Positions 51,801-60,610 of a DNA stretch of 64,000 bases are shown here, in pieces. Made by a program: the position numbers and the translations under genes. The notes beneath the pieces were generated by a model. It did no database searches, was not told the DNA's origin, and was given only the letters and a program-made list of their open reading frames with translations. The DNA comes from JAODBQ01 sp047602055 (lineage in GTDB: Bacteria > Actinomycetota > Acidimicrobiia > Acidimicrobiales > Ilumatobacteraceae): contig JASGIG010000001.1 in assembly GCA_047602055.1 (NCBI GenBank), positions 4,402,001 to 4,466,000 on the forward strand, in the 5' to 3' direction. Numbering within the stretch: position 1 is the stretch's first letter; every line of letters starts with the position of its first letter.

Positions 51801-52808
51801 GCCAGGAGGCCGTCGCCACCGCGTTCGCCGAGGCGCTCGGCGTCGCCGCCGTCGGCATGGACGACGGCTTCTTCGATCTCGGCGGCCACTCGCTGGTCGC
51901 CACCGCGCTCGTCGAACGGCTCAACGCCCGCTTCGGCGCGACCCTCGGCGTCGCCGGCCTGTTCGCCGCGCCGACGGCCCGGGCGATGAGCGCGCACCTC
52001 GACGGCGGCGACGGCGCTGGCGGCCTCGGCCGCGTGCTGCCGCTGCGCCGCCGGCCCGGCGCGCCGACGGTGTGGTGCCTGCACCCGGCGGGCGGGCTGG
52101 CGTGGTGCTACACCGGCCTGCTCGCCGAGCTCGACGCGTCGATCGGCGTCGTCGGCATCCAGGCCGCGGGACTCGACGGAGGTCCGCTCGCCGGGTCGAT
52201 CGCGGCGATGGCCACCGATGCCGCGGCGCTGATCCTGGCCGAGACCGAAGCCGGGCGCGATCCCGGACCGATCCACCTGCTCGGCTGGTCCGTCGGCGGG
52301 GTCATCGCCCACGCGGTCGCCGTCGAGTTGCGCCGCCGCGGCGCCGACGTCGCCGGCCTCGTCCTCGTCGACGCCTACCCCGCCGAGCAGTGGCGGCACC
52401 GTCCGCCGCCGACCGAGCAGGACGCCCTCGACGCCCTGCTGTACATCGCCGGGCTCGATCCGGTCGCCCTCGGCACGGGCGCCGAGCGGGACCGCCCGGC
52501 GGTCGTCGAGGCGCTGCGCCGCGTCGCGCAGCGCGCTGGCGACGCTGCCCGACGAGGTGCTCGACGCGATGGTCGCCGTCGTGCTCGACAACAGCACCGC
52601 CATGCACCGCCACGAGCACGACCGCTTCGACGGGCCGATGCGCTTCGTCGCCGCCGCCGACAGCGTGACCGCCGGCTTCGACCCGCACGGCTGGGCACCG
52701 TTCGTCGACCGCCTCGACGTCGTCGAGGTCGCCTGCTCGCACCCGCTGCTCCTGCAGCCACCGCACCTCGCCGCGGTCATCGGAGCACTGCGAACCGACC
52801 TCCAATAG
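48857..52808 (+). CDS. entF: EntF-like nonribosomal peptide synthetase, C-A-PCP-TE (frameshifted near the end)
   Basis: This single-module synthetase is about 1,316 residues after correction. Condensation domain: AHHLLLDGFGMSLV (HHxxxDG) near residue 142. Adenylation domain: FTSGSTGQPKGVAV near residue 614, FDVSVWEFFWPLLAGATLVV and NLYGPTEAAVDVTWW. The A4-A5 sequence is close to E. coli EntF, which suggests serine. Carrier: FDLGGHSLVATAL near residue 1008. Thioesterase: HLLGWSVGGVIAHAVA near residue 1142. The frame breaks near 52529; one base on it continues ALATLPDEVLDAMVAVVLDN and ends in the thioesterase region. The likely product is a cyclic or linear dihydroxybenzoyl-serine oligomer. Confidence 0.92.
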
Positions 52809-52827
52809 TTAGGTGTGGTTCATATAG
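52809..52827 (+). promoter_or_regulatory. weak candidate IdeR box before the second siderophore-binding lipoprotein
   Basis: Twelve of 19 positions fit TWAGGTTAGSCTAACCTWA by hand, with a clear TTAGGT half-site. It begins directly after the entF stop, 46 bases before the lipoprotein ATG. Confidence 0.3.
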
Positions 52828-52854
52828 CCTCAAGGAAATGCGTACATCATCCGT

Positions 52855-53910
52855 ATGCGGAGCGCCGTGAAGCGCGCCGCACTGCTCGCCGCCGCCGTCC
52901 TGCTCGTCGGCTGCGGCGGTGGCTCGAGCTCGGACGGGCCGGCCACGACGGCCGCGACGGCGACCACGTTCGGCTCGGCCGTGGTCGCCACACCCGCGCC
53001 GACCACGGCCGGCAGCGTCGTCGACGCGATGGGCCGCACCGTCGAGGTGCCCGACGATCCGACGCGGATCGTCGCCCTGTCCGAGCCGGCCGTCGACGGC
53101 CTGCTGGCCCTCGGGATCACCCCACTGGCGATCACCGCCGGGCGCGGCCAGACCGGCGCCACCGGCTACCTGGCGAACCAGCTCGACGGCGTCCCGATCG
53201 TCGCCGCGCTCGCCGCCCCGAACTACGAGGCCATCGCTGCGCTGCGCCCCGACCTGATCCTGGTCGACGGCACGTCGACGTCGGACGCCTCGGCCATCGA
53301 CCTCCTCGCCGGGATCGCCCCGACCGTGTTCGTCAGCGTCACCGGCGAGGACTGGCAGGTCGCGTTCCGTGCGCTCGGCGACGCCATCGGCCGGCACGAC
53401 CAGGTCGAGCAGGTGCTCGCCGACTACCGCGACCGCGTCGTCTGGTTGCAGGCCGAGCTCGGCCCGAAGGTCGACACCACGGTGAGCATCGTCCGCTGGG
53501 GGTTGCTGACGCCGGCGCTGATGCTGAAGGAGCTGCTGCCCAGCAAGGTGATCGCCGACGTCGGCTTCCGCCGGCCGCCGTCGCAGGACCGCGAGGGACC
53601 GGGCCACTCCGAGCCCGTCAGCCTCGAGCAGCTGCAGACGATCGACGCCGACTGGATCTTCATCGGCACGATCGGCGGCGCCAGTGGGCAGGGCGCCGGC
53701 GGGGCGTCGGACGAGGGCACCGGGAAGGCGGCCAGCATCGAGGCGATCGCCCGCGCCGAGCAGACGCCCGGGTTCACGCTGCTGGCTGCGTACCAGGCCG
53801 GGCACGTCGTCCCCGTCGACGGCTCGGCATGGATGAGCGCCGGTGGGCCCCTCGCCGCCGGGGTGATCCTCGACGATGTCCTCGCCGCCGTCGGCGGCAG
53901 CAACCCCTGA
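52855..53910 (+). CDS. ferric-siderophore ABC transporter substrate-binding lipoprotein (second)
   Basis: The 351-residue lipoprotein has a short signal with lipobox LLVGC near residue 19, a low-complexity linker, and a type III periplasmic-binding domain. Recognisable parts are VVDAMGRTVEVPDDPTRIVA, AVDGLLALGITPLAI, APNYEAIAALRPDLILVDGT and RWGLLTPALMLKELLPSKVI. It follows entF by 46 bases in the same direction and probably serves the siderophore made by the operon. It differs clearly from the lipoprotein at 33.6 kb, so two uptake specificities are likely. No permease follows. Confidence 0.9.
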   Translation: MRSAVKRAALLAAAVLLVGCGGGSSSDGPATTAATATTFGSAVVATPAPTTAGSVVDAMGRTVEVPDDPTRIVALSEPAVDGLLALGITPLAITAGRGQTGATGYLANQLDGVPIVAALAAPNYEAIAALRPDLILVDGTSTSDASAIDLLAGIAPTVFVSVTGEDWQVAFRALGDAIGRHDQVEQVLADYRDRVVWLQAELGPKVDTTVSIVRWGLLTPALMLKELLPSKVIADVGFRRPPSQDREGPGHSEPVSLEQLQTIDADWIFIGTIGGASGQGAGGASDEGTGKAASIEAIARAEQTPGFTLLAAYQAGHVVPVDGSAWMSAGGPLAAGVILDDVLAAVGGSNP

Positions 53911-53943
53911 CCGTCACCGGTCATCGGGGTCGCAGGCGTCGTT

Positions 53944-54003
53944 CCGAGTCGTGGACGTTGGTGGGAATCGCTGGCGTCGGACTGTCCAGCGCCAACGACT
54001 CGG
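53944..54003. terminator. bidirectional hairpin between convergent genes
   Basis: A nested stem can form: CCGAGTC pairs with GACTCGG on the outside, CGTTGG with CCAACG, and CGCTGG with CCAGCG around an 11-base loop. It lies between the siderophore-lipoprotein stop and the converging DUF916-like gene stop, as expected for a shared terminator. There is no T-tract. Confidence 0.55.
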
Positions 54004-54046
54004 ACCAACACGTGGGACTCGGAGCGCCGCTGACGCGGGGCGGACG

Positions 54047-55168
54047 TCAGGTATCGCCGGCGGTGTCGGTGACGTCGCTGGACCTGGACACGGCGCCGAC
54101 ACTCGACCCGGCGTTGGGCCGTGCGGCCTCGCGGCGGGCTTCGCTGACGGCCTGCTCGATCGCCGCGGCGACGGCGGCCTGACGACGACGGCGCAGACGC
54201 CGCCAGGCGATGACCGCGGCGACGAGCAGCGCGACGACGAGGAGCGCCCCGAACGGGATCGCAGCGGTGCCGGCGCTGGCGGCGACCGGCGCGATGGCGC
54301 CGACGTCACCGGCCTCGTCCTCGCGCGACGGGTACGGCGCGAGCGTCACCCGGGCGCTGAGGCGCCCCGTTGGCCACGCGCCGTCGACGATCTGGGTGAC
54401 CGTGCGCGAGCTGCCGGGGAGCAGCTCGGCCAGGTCGTCGAGCTGCACCCGGGTGCGGCCGAGACCGAAGGGTCCGGCGACCTCGATGTGCTGCCCGGCC
54501 TGGAGGCGGACGTTGCCGGTGTTGGCGATCGTGTAGGTGACCGTCGCCCGGCCCGCCGCCGCCGGGTTGAACGTCCCGTCGTAGGTCACGTCGACGGCCT
54601 CGAGCGTCAGCTCGGGTCGCAGGTCGCCGTTGACGCGGATGTAGACGCGGGTGCCGATGCGCCGATCGACCCCGACGCCGTCGCCGGAGTTGGTCACGAA
54701 CGAGGTCAGGATGCCGCCGGTGTGGTCGCCGGGGGTCGCGTTGGCGGGCACGGTGAGGGTGAACGGGACCGTGACGGTCTCGTGGGCCGGCACCTCGACC
54801 GAGGGCTGCGCCATCGTGATCCAGGCGCCGACGTCGGTCGGGGTCTCGCCGCTCGGCAGCAGATCGAAGGCGCCCGCTTCGGTGATGAACGCGTCCGTGG
54901 CGAGCAGTTGCAGCTGGAGCGGCTCGTCGCTGTGGTTGACGACGTCGATCGCATCCTCGAGCGTGCCGCCCGGATCCGCCCGGTAGCTGAAGCGCGGCCG
55001 TCCGGTGCCGACCTCGTTGTCGGTCGGCTTCGTGCCCCACGACAGCGTCCCGTCGTCGGCGGCAGCCCAAGCGTGGCCACCGCCGACGACCGAGACGAGC
55101 GCGAGGAGGAGCGCTGTCAGGAGGGCCGGCGCGGCGAACGCTCGCTGGCGGATCCGGATGTGGCTCAC
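54047..55168 (-). CDS. DUF916-like WxL-interacting membrane-anchored protein (second copy)
   Basis: The 373-residue protein mirrors the one at 39 kb. It has a signal peptide (ALLTALLLALVSVVGGGHAWA), then FSYRADPGGTLEDAIDVVNH, VEVPAHETVTVPFTLTVPAN, ATPGDHTGGIL and TVTYTIANTGNVRLQAGQHI. A C-terminal membrane helix (FGALLVVALLVAAVIAW) is followed by a long basic and polar tail. The GTG start has GAGG upstream; a longer open frame lacks a signal peptide. It follows the 891-residue WxL-like protein gene by 88 bases on the same strand, repeating the gene order of the first locus. Confidence 0.78.
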   Translation of the reverse strand: MSHIRIRQRAFAAPALLTALLLALVSVVGGGHAWAAADDGTLSWGTKPTDNEVGTGRPRFSYRADPGGTLEDAIDVVNHSDEPLQLQLLATDAFITEAGAFDLLPSGETPTDVGAWITMAQPSVEVPAHETVTVPFTLTVPANATPGDHTGGILTSFVTNSGDGVGVDRRIGTRVYIRVNGDLRPELTLEAVDVTYDGTFNPAAAGRATVTYTIANTGNVRLQAGQHIEVAGPFGLGRTRVQLDDLAELLPGSSRTVTQIVDGAWPTGRLSARVTLAPYPSREDEAGDVGAIAPVAASAGTAAIPFGALLVVALLVAAVIAWRRLRRRRQAAVAAAIEQAVSEARREAARPNAGSSVGAVSRSSDVTDTAGDT

Positions 55169-55256
55169 GTCGGTTACCTCATTGCTCTCGTCGGGCGGGT
55201 CAGGGTGGTGGCGTGGCCCGACGGTCGTCCGCCGGGCCACGCGCACACGGATGCCG

Positions 55257-57932
55257 TCAGCCGACGGCGGTGATGGTCAGCAACGCGCTGTAGGTACCGG
55301 GGCTGGCCTCGGCAGGGAACCGTAGGTCGAGCCCGGCGCCGAGCGTGGCCGAGCCGGCGGCGTGGCCGTCCGTGCCGAAGGCGAGGACCGAGGACGCCGA
55401 CAGGCCGGTGCCGGTCGGGTAGCCGGACGCGACCGTCGCCCCCGGGCTGGCGCCGGCACCGGCAGTCGTCACCGTGGGCGACCAGCCCAGGTACGAGCCG
55501 GGCAGCGTGGCGCTGCCGCTGGTGAAGTCACCAACCTGACCGGACACGCTCCAGGAGTTCTGCTGGTTGGTGCGGGTGTCGGTGACGACGACCGGCTTGA
55601 TCTCACCGGTGGCCTGCAGGTACGCACCGTTCTGCACCAAGGTCCCGAGGTCGACGGTCTTGTCCGTCGAGTCGATGGTCCAGGTGAACTCCCCGCCCGG
55701 CTGGTTCGGCACCGTCGCCACGATCTGGACCTGGTCGTCACCGGGCTCGGTCGAGGTGTCCTCGATCACCGAGATCTTCCAGGCGTGGTTGGTCGGGGTG
55801 GCCTTGTCGACGACGTAGGCGATCCCGTTCGTGACCTGGACGTGATTGGCCCGGGAGATCGGCAGCGCGGCGACCTTGTTGCCGTCCTTGTCCAAGACGG
55901 TGACCGAGGTACCGCCGAAGTTGGTGACGTAGGCAATCTGGTGAATGCTGTCGTAGGCGACGTTCAGCGCCTGCGAGCCGGTCGACACCGTCGCGATCAG
56001 CTCGCCGGTCACCGAGTTGGCAACGAACACGTTGCTGTTCTGGTTGGCGATGAAGATCCGCTGGGCGGCGGCGTCGTAGGCGATGCCCGAGGCGCCGCGG
56101 CCGCTGGTGTACGCACCGATCTCGATCATCGCCACCGCGGCGTCGACGGAGCCGGCGTCCACGGCCGGCGAGGCGACGACCTCGGCCGTGTCGATCACCG
56201 CGACCTTGTTGGAGTGCAGGCTCGGCGAGACCAGGGTGCCCTCGTCCACCGCCAGCGAGACCGGGTTGAAGACGCTGCGCGGGCCGGTCTGGATGTTCTT
56301 GATCAGCTCGTAGGGCGTCCCGTTCCCGTTGTTGTCGCCGCCCTCGAAGGCCGCGATCAGACCGTTGCCACTCGAGCTCTCACTGGCCGAGGAGACGAAC
56401 ACGACGTTCGTCGCCGGGTCGTAGATCGCGTCGCGCGGGTGCGAGATGGTGCTGTTCGGGTACTGCTTGAGCAGCGTGAGGTCGTCGGCGTCGTAGACGG
56501 CGACGGTGGCGGTCCGGGTGTTGGTCACCCACACGGTGCCGTTGACGTCGTCGACGCCGATGCCGTACGGGGCCCTGCCGGGCGCGCCGCTCGGGTCCGT
56601 CACGTCCAGCGGGTGGACGCTCGTCTGGATCTGCAGCGTGTCCGGATCGAGCTTGTAGATGTAGCCGTTCTCGTTGGTGCCGGTACCGCTGGCGGCGGCC
56701 ACGTACAGGGCGTCACGCGTCGTGCTGAACGCCGACTGGTAGAGGCCCTGGTACAGCGCCGGGTCGTTGGCGTCGCGGCCGATGTCGAACTGCTCGGTGT
56801 TGAACGCCGTCTCGTCGGGCAGGAGCGTCCCCGACAGCGTGTACGTGGCAGCCGGGTCGGTCTGGGTCAGCGTGATCGTCGTCGGTCCTGCCGGCGCGTC
56901 GGCCGGGACCGTGTAGTCACCGCTCGCGACGCCCGTGTCGGCGGCCGCGGCCAGCGCGGAGGCGACGGTGATGCCGGCGGCGGTCACGCTCGAGACCACA
57001 GCGCCCGTGGGCACGCCGGTCACCGTCAGCGTGCCCGTCACGCCCGCGCGCAGCCCACCGCTCCAGGCGAGCGTCGGGTTGACGGTCACCGTGACGGGGA
57101 GATCGAAGCCCGTGCCGCCGTCGTCGCCGTGCACGTCGACCGTGTAGCTGCCGGCGCGGGTGCCGGCGGGGAGCAGGACGCTGACCCCGCTCACGGTGGT
57201 GCCCGTCACGGTGTACGTCGAACTACCCGTGCCCGAGTTGCCGCTGCGAAGGTTCACGGCGGTGCCGTCGAGCGTGGCCGACAGCACGGTGCCAGCGGTG
57301 AAGCCCGAACCGGTCAGCGCGGCAGCCGCGCTGTTGGCGCTGTAGTTGACGGCCGCAGCGGCGAGCGTCGGCAAGGTCGCCGGCGCGGCGATCGTGAACG
57401 TCAGGTACATCGAGCGCGCCCGGTCGCCGGTGGGCTTCATCGAGCCGGTCAGCAGGTGGAGATGGTGGGTCTCGCCTGCCGCCCACGCCTGCGCGAGCGC
57501 CGGGCTGGTGTTGCCGGCCGTGGGGAACGGCACGTCGACACTGAAGTGACCGCTGTCGTCGGCGATCGCGCCGTACCAGATCGAGGAGACCCCCGACGTC
57601 GTGCCGGGGAACACGAACTGCCCGGCAGCGGGCTCGGTCGTGAGGATGCCGGCCTCGCCGCCGCTGCCGGCGGCGCCGAGCTTGATCGCGATCCACGATC
57701 CGTTGGCATCGCTGTCGGCCTTGCCGTCGGTCCAGCCGTCGCCCTCGATGTGGATGGTGTTGTCGACGATGACGGCGTCGGCGACGCCGACGGTCTCGCC
57801 GGCATCACCACCGACGAGCCAGGTGCCGCTGTCGGCCGACGCCGGACTGGCGGCGAACGCTGCCATCCCGAGCGCGGCCGTGACGACGGCCGCTGCGGCG
57901 CTGCGTCGGCGTCGCAAGAGTGAGGTGAACAA
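55257..57932 (-). CDS. large secreted beta-propeller protein with WxL-like C-terminus
   Basis: The 891-residue protein has a signal peptide, then a domain like that of the 38-kb protein (NGSWIAIKLG, SIWYGAIADDSGHFSVDVPF, HHLHLLTGSMKPTGDRARSM). Ig-like segments follow (PTLAWSGGLRAGVTGTLTVT). Next is a repeat region with propeller-type blades (NGYIYKLDPDTLQIQTSVHP, TVWVTNTRTATVAVYDADDL, QRIFIANQNSNVFVANSVTG). The C-terminal WxL-like domain has NSWSVSGQVGDFTSGS, LGWSPTV and FPAEASPGTYSALLTITAVG. The TTG start has GGAG seven bases upstream. An IdeR-like box lies upstream, so it may be an iron-controlled surface receptor or scaffold. Confidence 0.78.
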   Translation of the reverse strand: MFTSLLRRRRSAAAAVVTAALGMAAFAASPASADSGTWLVGGDAGETVGVADAVIVDNTIHIEGDGWTDGKADSDANGSWIAIKLGAAGSGGEAGILTTEPAAGQFVFPGTTSGVSSIWYGAIADDSGHFSVDVPFPTAGNTSPALAQAWAAGETHHLHLLTGSMKPTGDRARSMYLTFTIAAPATLPTLAAAAVNYSANSAAAALTGSGFTAGTVLSATLDGTAVNLRSGNSGTGSSTYTVTGTTVSGVSVLLPAGTRAGSYTVDVHGDDGGTGFDLPVTVTVNPTLAWSGGLRAGVTGTLTVTGVPTGAVVSSVTAAGITVASALAAAADTGVASGDYTVPADAPAGPTTITLTQTDPAATYTLSGTLLPDETAFNTEQFDIGRDANDPALYQGLYQSAFSTTRDALYVAAASGTGTNENGYIYKLDPDTLQIQTSVHPLDVTDPSGAPGRAPYGIGVDDVNGTVWVTNTRTATVAVYDADDLTLLKQYPNSTISHPRDAIYDPATNVVFVSSASESSSGNGLIAAFEGGDNNGNGTPYELIKNIQTGPRSVFNPVSLAVDEGTLVSPSLHSNKVAVIDTAEVVASPAVDAGSVDAAVAMIEIGAYTSGRGASGIAYDAAAQRIFIANQNSNVFVANSVTGELIATVSTGSQALNVAYDSIHQIAYVTNFGGTSVTVLDKDGNKVAALPISRANHVQVTNGIAYVVDKATPTNHAWKISVIEDTSTEPGDDQVQIVATVPNQPGGEFTWTIDSTDKTVDLGTLVQNGAYLQATGEIKPVVVTDTRTNQQNSWSVSGQVGDFTSGSATLPGSYLGWSPTVTTAGAGASPGATVASGYPTGTGLSASSVLAFGTDGHAAGSATLGAGLDLRFPAEASPGTYSALLTITAVG

Positions 57933-57997
57933 GTTCTGCTCCGTTCCGATGTGTATGTGGAGAGCCCAACCATCATCCGATTCACGACCGTCAGAAG

Positions 57998-58016
57998 TAA
58001 GGCATGCCTAATCTAG
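57998..58016. promoter_or_regulatory. candidate IdeR/DtxR box before the second surface locus
   Basis: TAAGGCATGCCTAATCTAG fits TWAGGTTAGSCTAACCTWA at 14 of 19 positions by hand and has the inner palindrome AGGCATGCCT. It lies 66 bases upstream of the large surface-protein start, in the 179-base gap to the DUF2470 gene. Confidence 0.5.
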
Positions 58017-58111
58017 ATCCAATGGTAGCCGTACAAGCAAGAGCTGATCGTCGACAGCGCGGAACACCTGGGGAGACCCGACAGCCGGCGACACCCACAC
58101 GGCACGCCGCG

Positions 58112-58864
58112 TCAGACGGCGGACGGCGCGTCGGCAAGACGGAGGACGGCGTCGACGGCGGCGTCGAGCGAGGCGGGTGCCGCGCCGGCGCGATCGAAGG
58201 CGAGCCGGGCGAGCACGTCGCACGACGCGCCGAGCGCCAGCGTCACGCCGTAGCGGTCGATCGCCACCGCCCGGCTGTGCGACGCACGGTGCCGCTCGCC
58301 CAGTCGCCGCACCGCGTCGGCATGCGCCGAGTTCAGCCGATCGAGCGCCTCGACGGCGACGGGCAGCACCGGGTCGGGCTGGGCTGCGGCCAGCTCGTCG
58401 GCGGTCACCCACGCCATCGGGACGGTGTCGGTGGACACCACGAGGTGACGGATCCGCACGACCACCGCGGCGTCGGGGTCGACCGGCGGTGACGGCCGCC
58501 CGTGCTGGACGAGCGGACGCGCCGTCGCGTGGACGCGCAGGGCGATCGTCGAGCGCCGTGCCGCCAGCACGTCGAACGCCGATCCGGTCAGGTCGATGCT
58601 CACCGGGACCGGCGTGTCGCTCGCAGGGTCCAGGTCGAGATCGCCGTCGACGTGCAGGTCGCGCGCCGTCGTCGCCAGCCGCAGCCCGACCGGATGGGCC
58701 GCCGCCGGCGGGCTGCCCACCGTCAGCGAGCCACGCTGCGGACCGGCCAGCATCGTCCTGGCCAACTCGGCGTAGGACGGAAACGTCGTCAGGTCACCCA
58801 GCAGCGTCCGCTCGACGTAGGGCTGGACGTCCCCCTCGAGCGCCGCGTCCGACGCAACTGTCAC
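58112..58864 (-). CDS. DUF2470-domain protein (heme/iron-utilisation related)
   Basis: The C-terminal third of this 250-residue protein matches DUF2470: LNSAHADAVRRLGERHRASH, AVAIDRYGVTLALG and LARLAFDRAGAAPASLDAAV. That domain accompanies the split-barrel fold in HugZ-type heme-degrading proteins. The N-terminal half (LARTMLAGPQRGSLTVGSPP, LRLATTARDLHVDGDLDL) is compatible with a divergent split-barrel but shows no clear motif. The GTG start lies 10 bases after a candidate IdeR box. A role in heme or siderophore iron release is an inference from the family and position. Confidence 0.72.
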   Translation of the reverse strand: MTVASDAALEGDVQPYVERTLLGDLTTFPSYAELARTMLAGPQRGSLTVGSPPAAAHPVGLRLATTARDLHVDGDLDLDPASDTPVPVSIDLTGSAFDVLAARRSTIALRVHATARPLVQHGRPSPPVDPDAAVVVRIRHLVVSTDTVPMAWVTADELAAAQPDPVLPVAVEALDRLNSAHADAVRRLGERHRASHSRAVAIDRYGVTLALGASCDVLARLAFDRAGAAPASLDAAVDAVLRLADAPSAV

Positions 58865-58873
58865 CCGGCCAAC

Positions 58874-58892
58874 TCTAGTTAGGTAAACCTTT
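58874..58892 (-). promoter_or_regulatory. candidate IdeR/DtxR box before the DUF2470 gene
   Basis: TCTAGTTAGGTAAACCTTT fits TWAGGTTAGSCTAACCTWA at 13 of 19 positions by hand, with GTTAGG and AACCT half-sites. It ends ten bases upstream of the GTG start. Confidence 0.45.
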
Positions 58893-58993
58893 CAGCACAA
58901 GTCTTGGCATGTGTACAGCGGCGTTGCGAAGAGCCCCCGGCGCCTGGCAGCGGACGAGTGGTACGTTCGCCGCCAAGGAGAAGGGGGGCCGGT

Positions 58994-59536
58994 GTGTCCG
59001 ACACGATGCGTTCCGTCACGGTGGCGCGGCTGCACCACAACGCGTGGGTGACCCGCGATCAGGAGGCGACGCGCAGGTTCTACGAGGAGCTGATCGGGCT
59101 GCCGCTTGTCGCCACGTGGAGCGAGACCGACGAGCTGTTCGGGGCCGAGCGGGTGTACTGCCACACGTTCTTCGGCCTCGCCGACGGCAGCGCGCTGGCC
59201 TTCTTCCAGTTCGCCGACGAGTCCGACCAGGCCGAGTTCGGCCCGGAGATGCCGCAGACGCCGTTCTCGCACATCGCGCTGAAGGTCGACCGCGACAGCC
59301 AGGACGAGGTGGCCCGGCGGTTGGCCGCGGCCGGCTACGAGGAGCCGGCGACGTTCGTGCTCGAGCACGGCTACTGCCGCTCGCTGTACGTGCGCGACCC
59401 GAACGGCCTGCTGGTCGAGCTGACCGCCGACCACCCCGCCGTCGAGTCGATCAACGCCACCCGCGCCGCCTCGGCCCACGAGGATCTCGCCAGGTGGTTG
59501 GGCGGCGACCACACCAGCAACAACACGTACCGCTGA
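58994..59536 (+). CDS. VOC-superfamily (glyoxalase/dioxygenase-like) protein
   Basis: The 180-residue protein has RLHHNAWVTRDQEATRRFYE near residue 10, FSHIALKVDRDSQDEVARRL near residue 92 and RSLYVRDPNGLLVELTADHP near residue 133, the usual H, H and E metal ligands of a VOC fold. It resembles the protein at 30 kb. AAGGAG and a G-rich stretch precede the GTG; an ATG four codons in is an alternative start. It lies four bases before the MetE-like gene and is probably co-transcribed with it. The substrate is unknown. Confidence 0.85.
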   Translation: MSDTMRSVTVARLHHNAWVTRDQEATRRFYEELIGLPLVATWSETDELFGAERVYCHTFFGLADGSALAFFQFADESDQAEFGPEMPQTPFSHIALKVDRDSQDEVARRLAAAGYEEPATFVLEHGYCRSLYVRDPNGLLVELTADHPAVESINATRAASAHEDLARWLGGDHTSNNTYR

Positions 59537-59540
59537 CCAC

Positions 59541-60602
59541 GTGGTGAGCCCCGGCACCAACGCGCGCCTCGCCGCGCTCCCGCTGATCCCGACGACCGTC
59601 GTCGGCAGCCTGCCGCAGCCGCCGTGGCTCGTCGACCACGACCTGCTCGTCGCCAAGGGCGTGCCGCGCACCCGTGCCGCCGACGTGTGGCGGGTGCCGC
59701 TGGCACAGCTCGACGAGGCCCTCGATGCGGCGACGTTGCTGGCGATCCACGACCAGGAGCAGGTGGGCATCGACATCGTCACCGACGGTGAGATCCGCCG
59801 GGAGAGCTACTTCAACCACTTCGCCAACTCACTCGACGGCGTCGACCGAGAACGCGTCGGCGAGGGCGTCAACCGCATCGGTCGCCGCTCGCACGTGCCA
59901 CTCGTCAACGGGCCGATCCGCCGTGGCGCACCGATCGAGCTCGACGCCGCCCGCTTCCTGCGCGCCGCGACCTCGCGGGCGACGAAGGTGACGGTGCCCG
60001 GGCCGTTCACGCTCAGCCAGCTCGCCCAGAACGACCACTACCCGGACCAGCGCAGCCTGGCGCTGGCCTACGCCGGGGCGATCAACGAGGAGCTGGCCGA
60101 CCTGGTGGCCGCCGGCATCGACGTCGTCCAGCTCGACGAGCCGTACCTGCAGGCGAACGCCGAGGCGGCGCGGGGCTTCGCCGTCGAGGCGATCGACCGG
60201 GCGCTCGACGGCATCGCCGCCACCACCATCCTGCACACCTGCTACGGCTACGCCGTCTACGTCAGCGACAAGTCCGGCGGCTATCCGTTCCTCGCCGAGC
60301 TGGCCGGCTGCGCCGCCGACCAGATCGCCGTCGAGTGCGCCCAGCCCGGGCTCGATCCAGTGGCGCTCGCCGCGCTGGCCGGCAAGACGATCGTGCTCGG
60401 CGTGCTCGACCTGTCCACGCCGGAGGTCGAGCCGCCGGACGTGATCGCGTCGCGGTTGCGCGCCGCGCTGGCGATCGTCCCCCCGGAGCAACTGGTCGCC
60501 GGTCCCGACTGCGGCATGAAGTTCCTGCCCCGCGCCGCAGCCAACGCCAAGCTCGCGGCGATGGTCGAGGGCGCGGCGATCGTCCGCGCCGAGCTCACCT
60601 GA
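59541..60602 (+). CDS. MetE C-terminal-domain-like methyltransferase (UROD/MetE barrel)
   Basis: The 353-residue protein resembles the catalytic barrel of cobalamin-independent methionine synthase but lacks the N-terminal half. It shows IPTTVVGSLPQPPWLVDHDL, GIDIVTDGEIRRESYFNHF, VTVPGPFTLSQL and DVVQLDEPYLQANAEAA. The zinc-site histidine and cysteine are in LHTCYGYAVY near residue 233, and a late cysteine is in VAGPDCGMKFLPR near residue 318. Core-MetE proteins can transfer methyl groups from donors other than folate. Full-length MetE activity is unlikely. It sits directly after a VOC gene. Confidence 0.82.
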   Translation: MVSPGTNARLAALPLIPTTVVGSLPQPPWLVDHDLLVAKGVPRTRAADVWRVPLAQLDEALDAATLLAIHDQEQVGIDIVTDGEIRRESYFNHFANSLDGVDRERVGEGVNRIGRRSHVPLVNGPIRRGAPIELDAARFLRAATSRATKVTVPGPFTLSQLAQNDHYPDQRSLALAYAGAINEELADLVAAGIDVVQLDEPYLQANAEAARGFAVEAIDRALDGIAATTILHTCYGYAVYVSDKSGGYPFLAELAGCAADQIAVECAQPGLDPVALAALAGKTIVLGVLDLSTPEVEPPDVIASRLRAALAIVPPEQLVAGPDCGMKFLPRAAANAKLAAMVEGAAIVRAELT

Positions 60603-60610
60603 TCCTGCTC

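Noticed and set aside
49361..52780. 1,139-codon open frame on the minus strand across entF
   Set aside because: It is antisense to a well conserved NRPS and its translation is low-complexity Gly/Arg/Val sequence, a normal effect of high GC.
55362..57923. 853-codon plus-strand frame antisense to the large surface protein
   Set aside because: The minus-strand gene has a signal peptide and domains repeated elsewhere; the plus frame has none.
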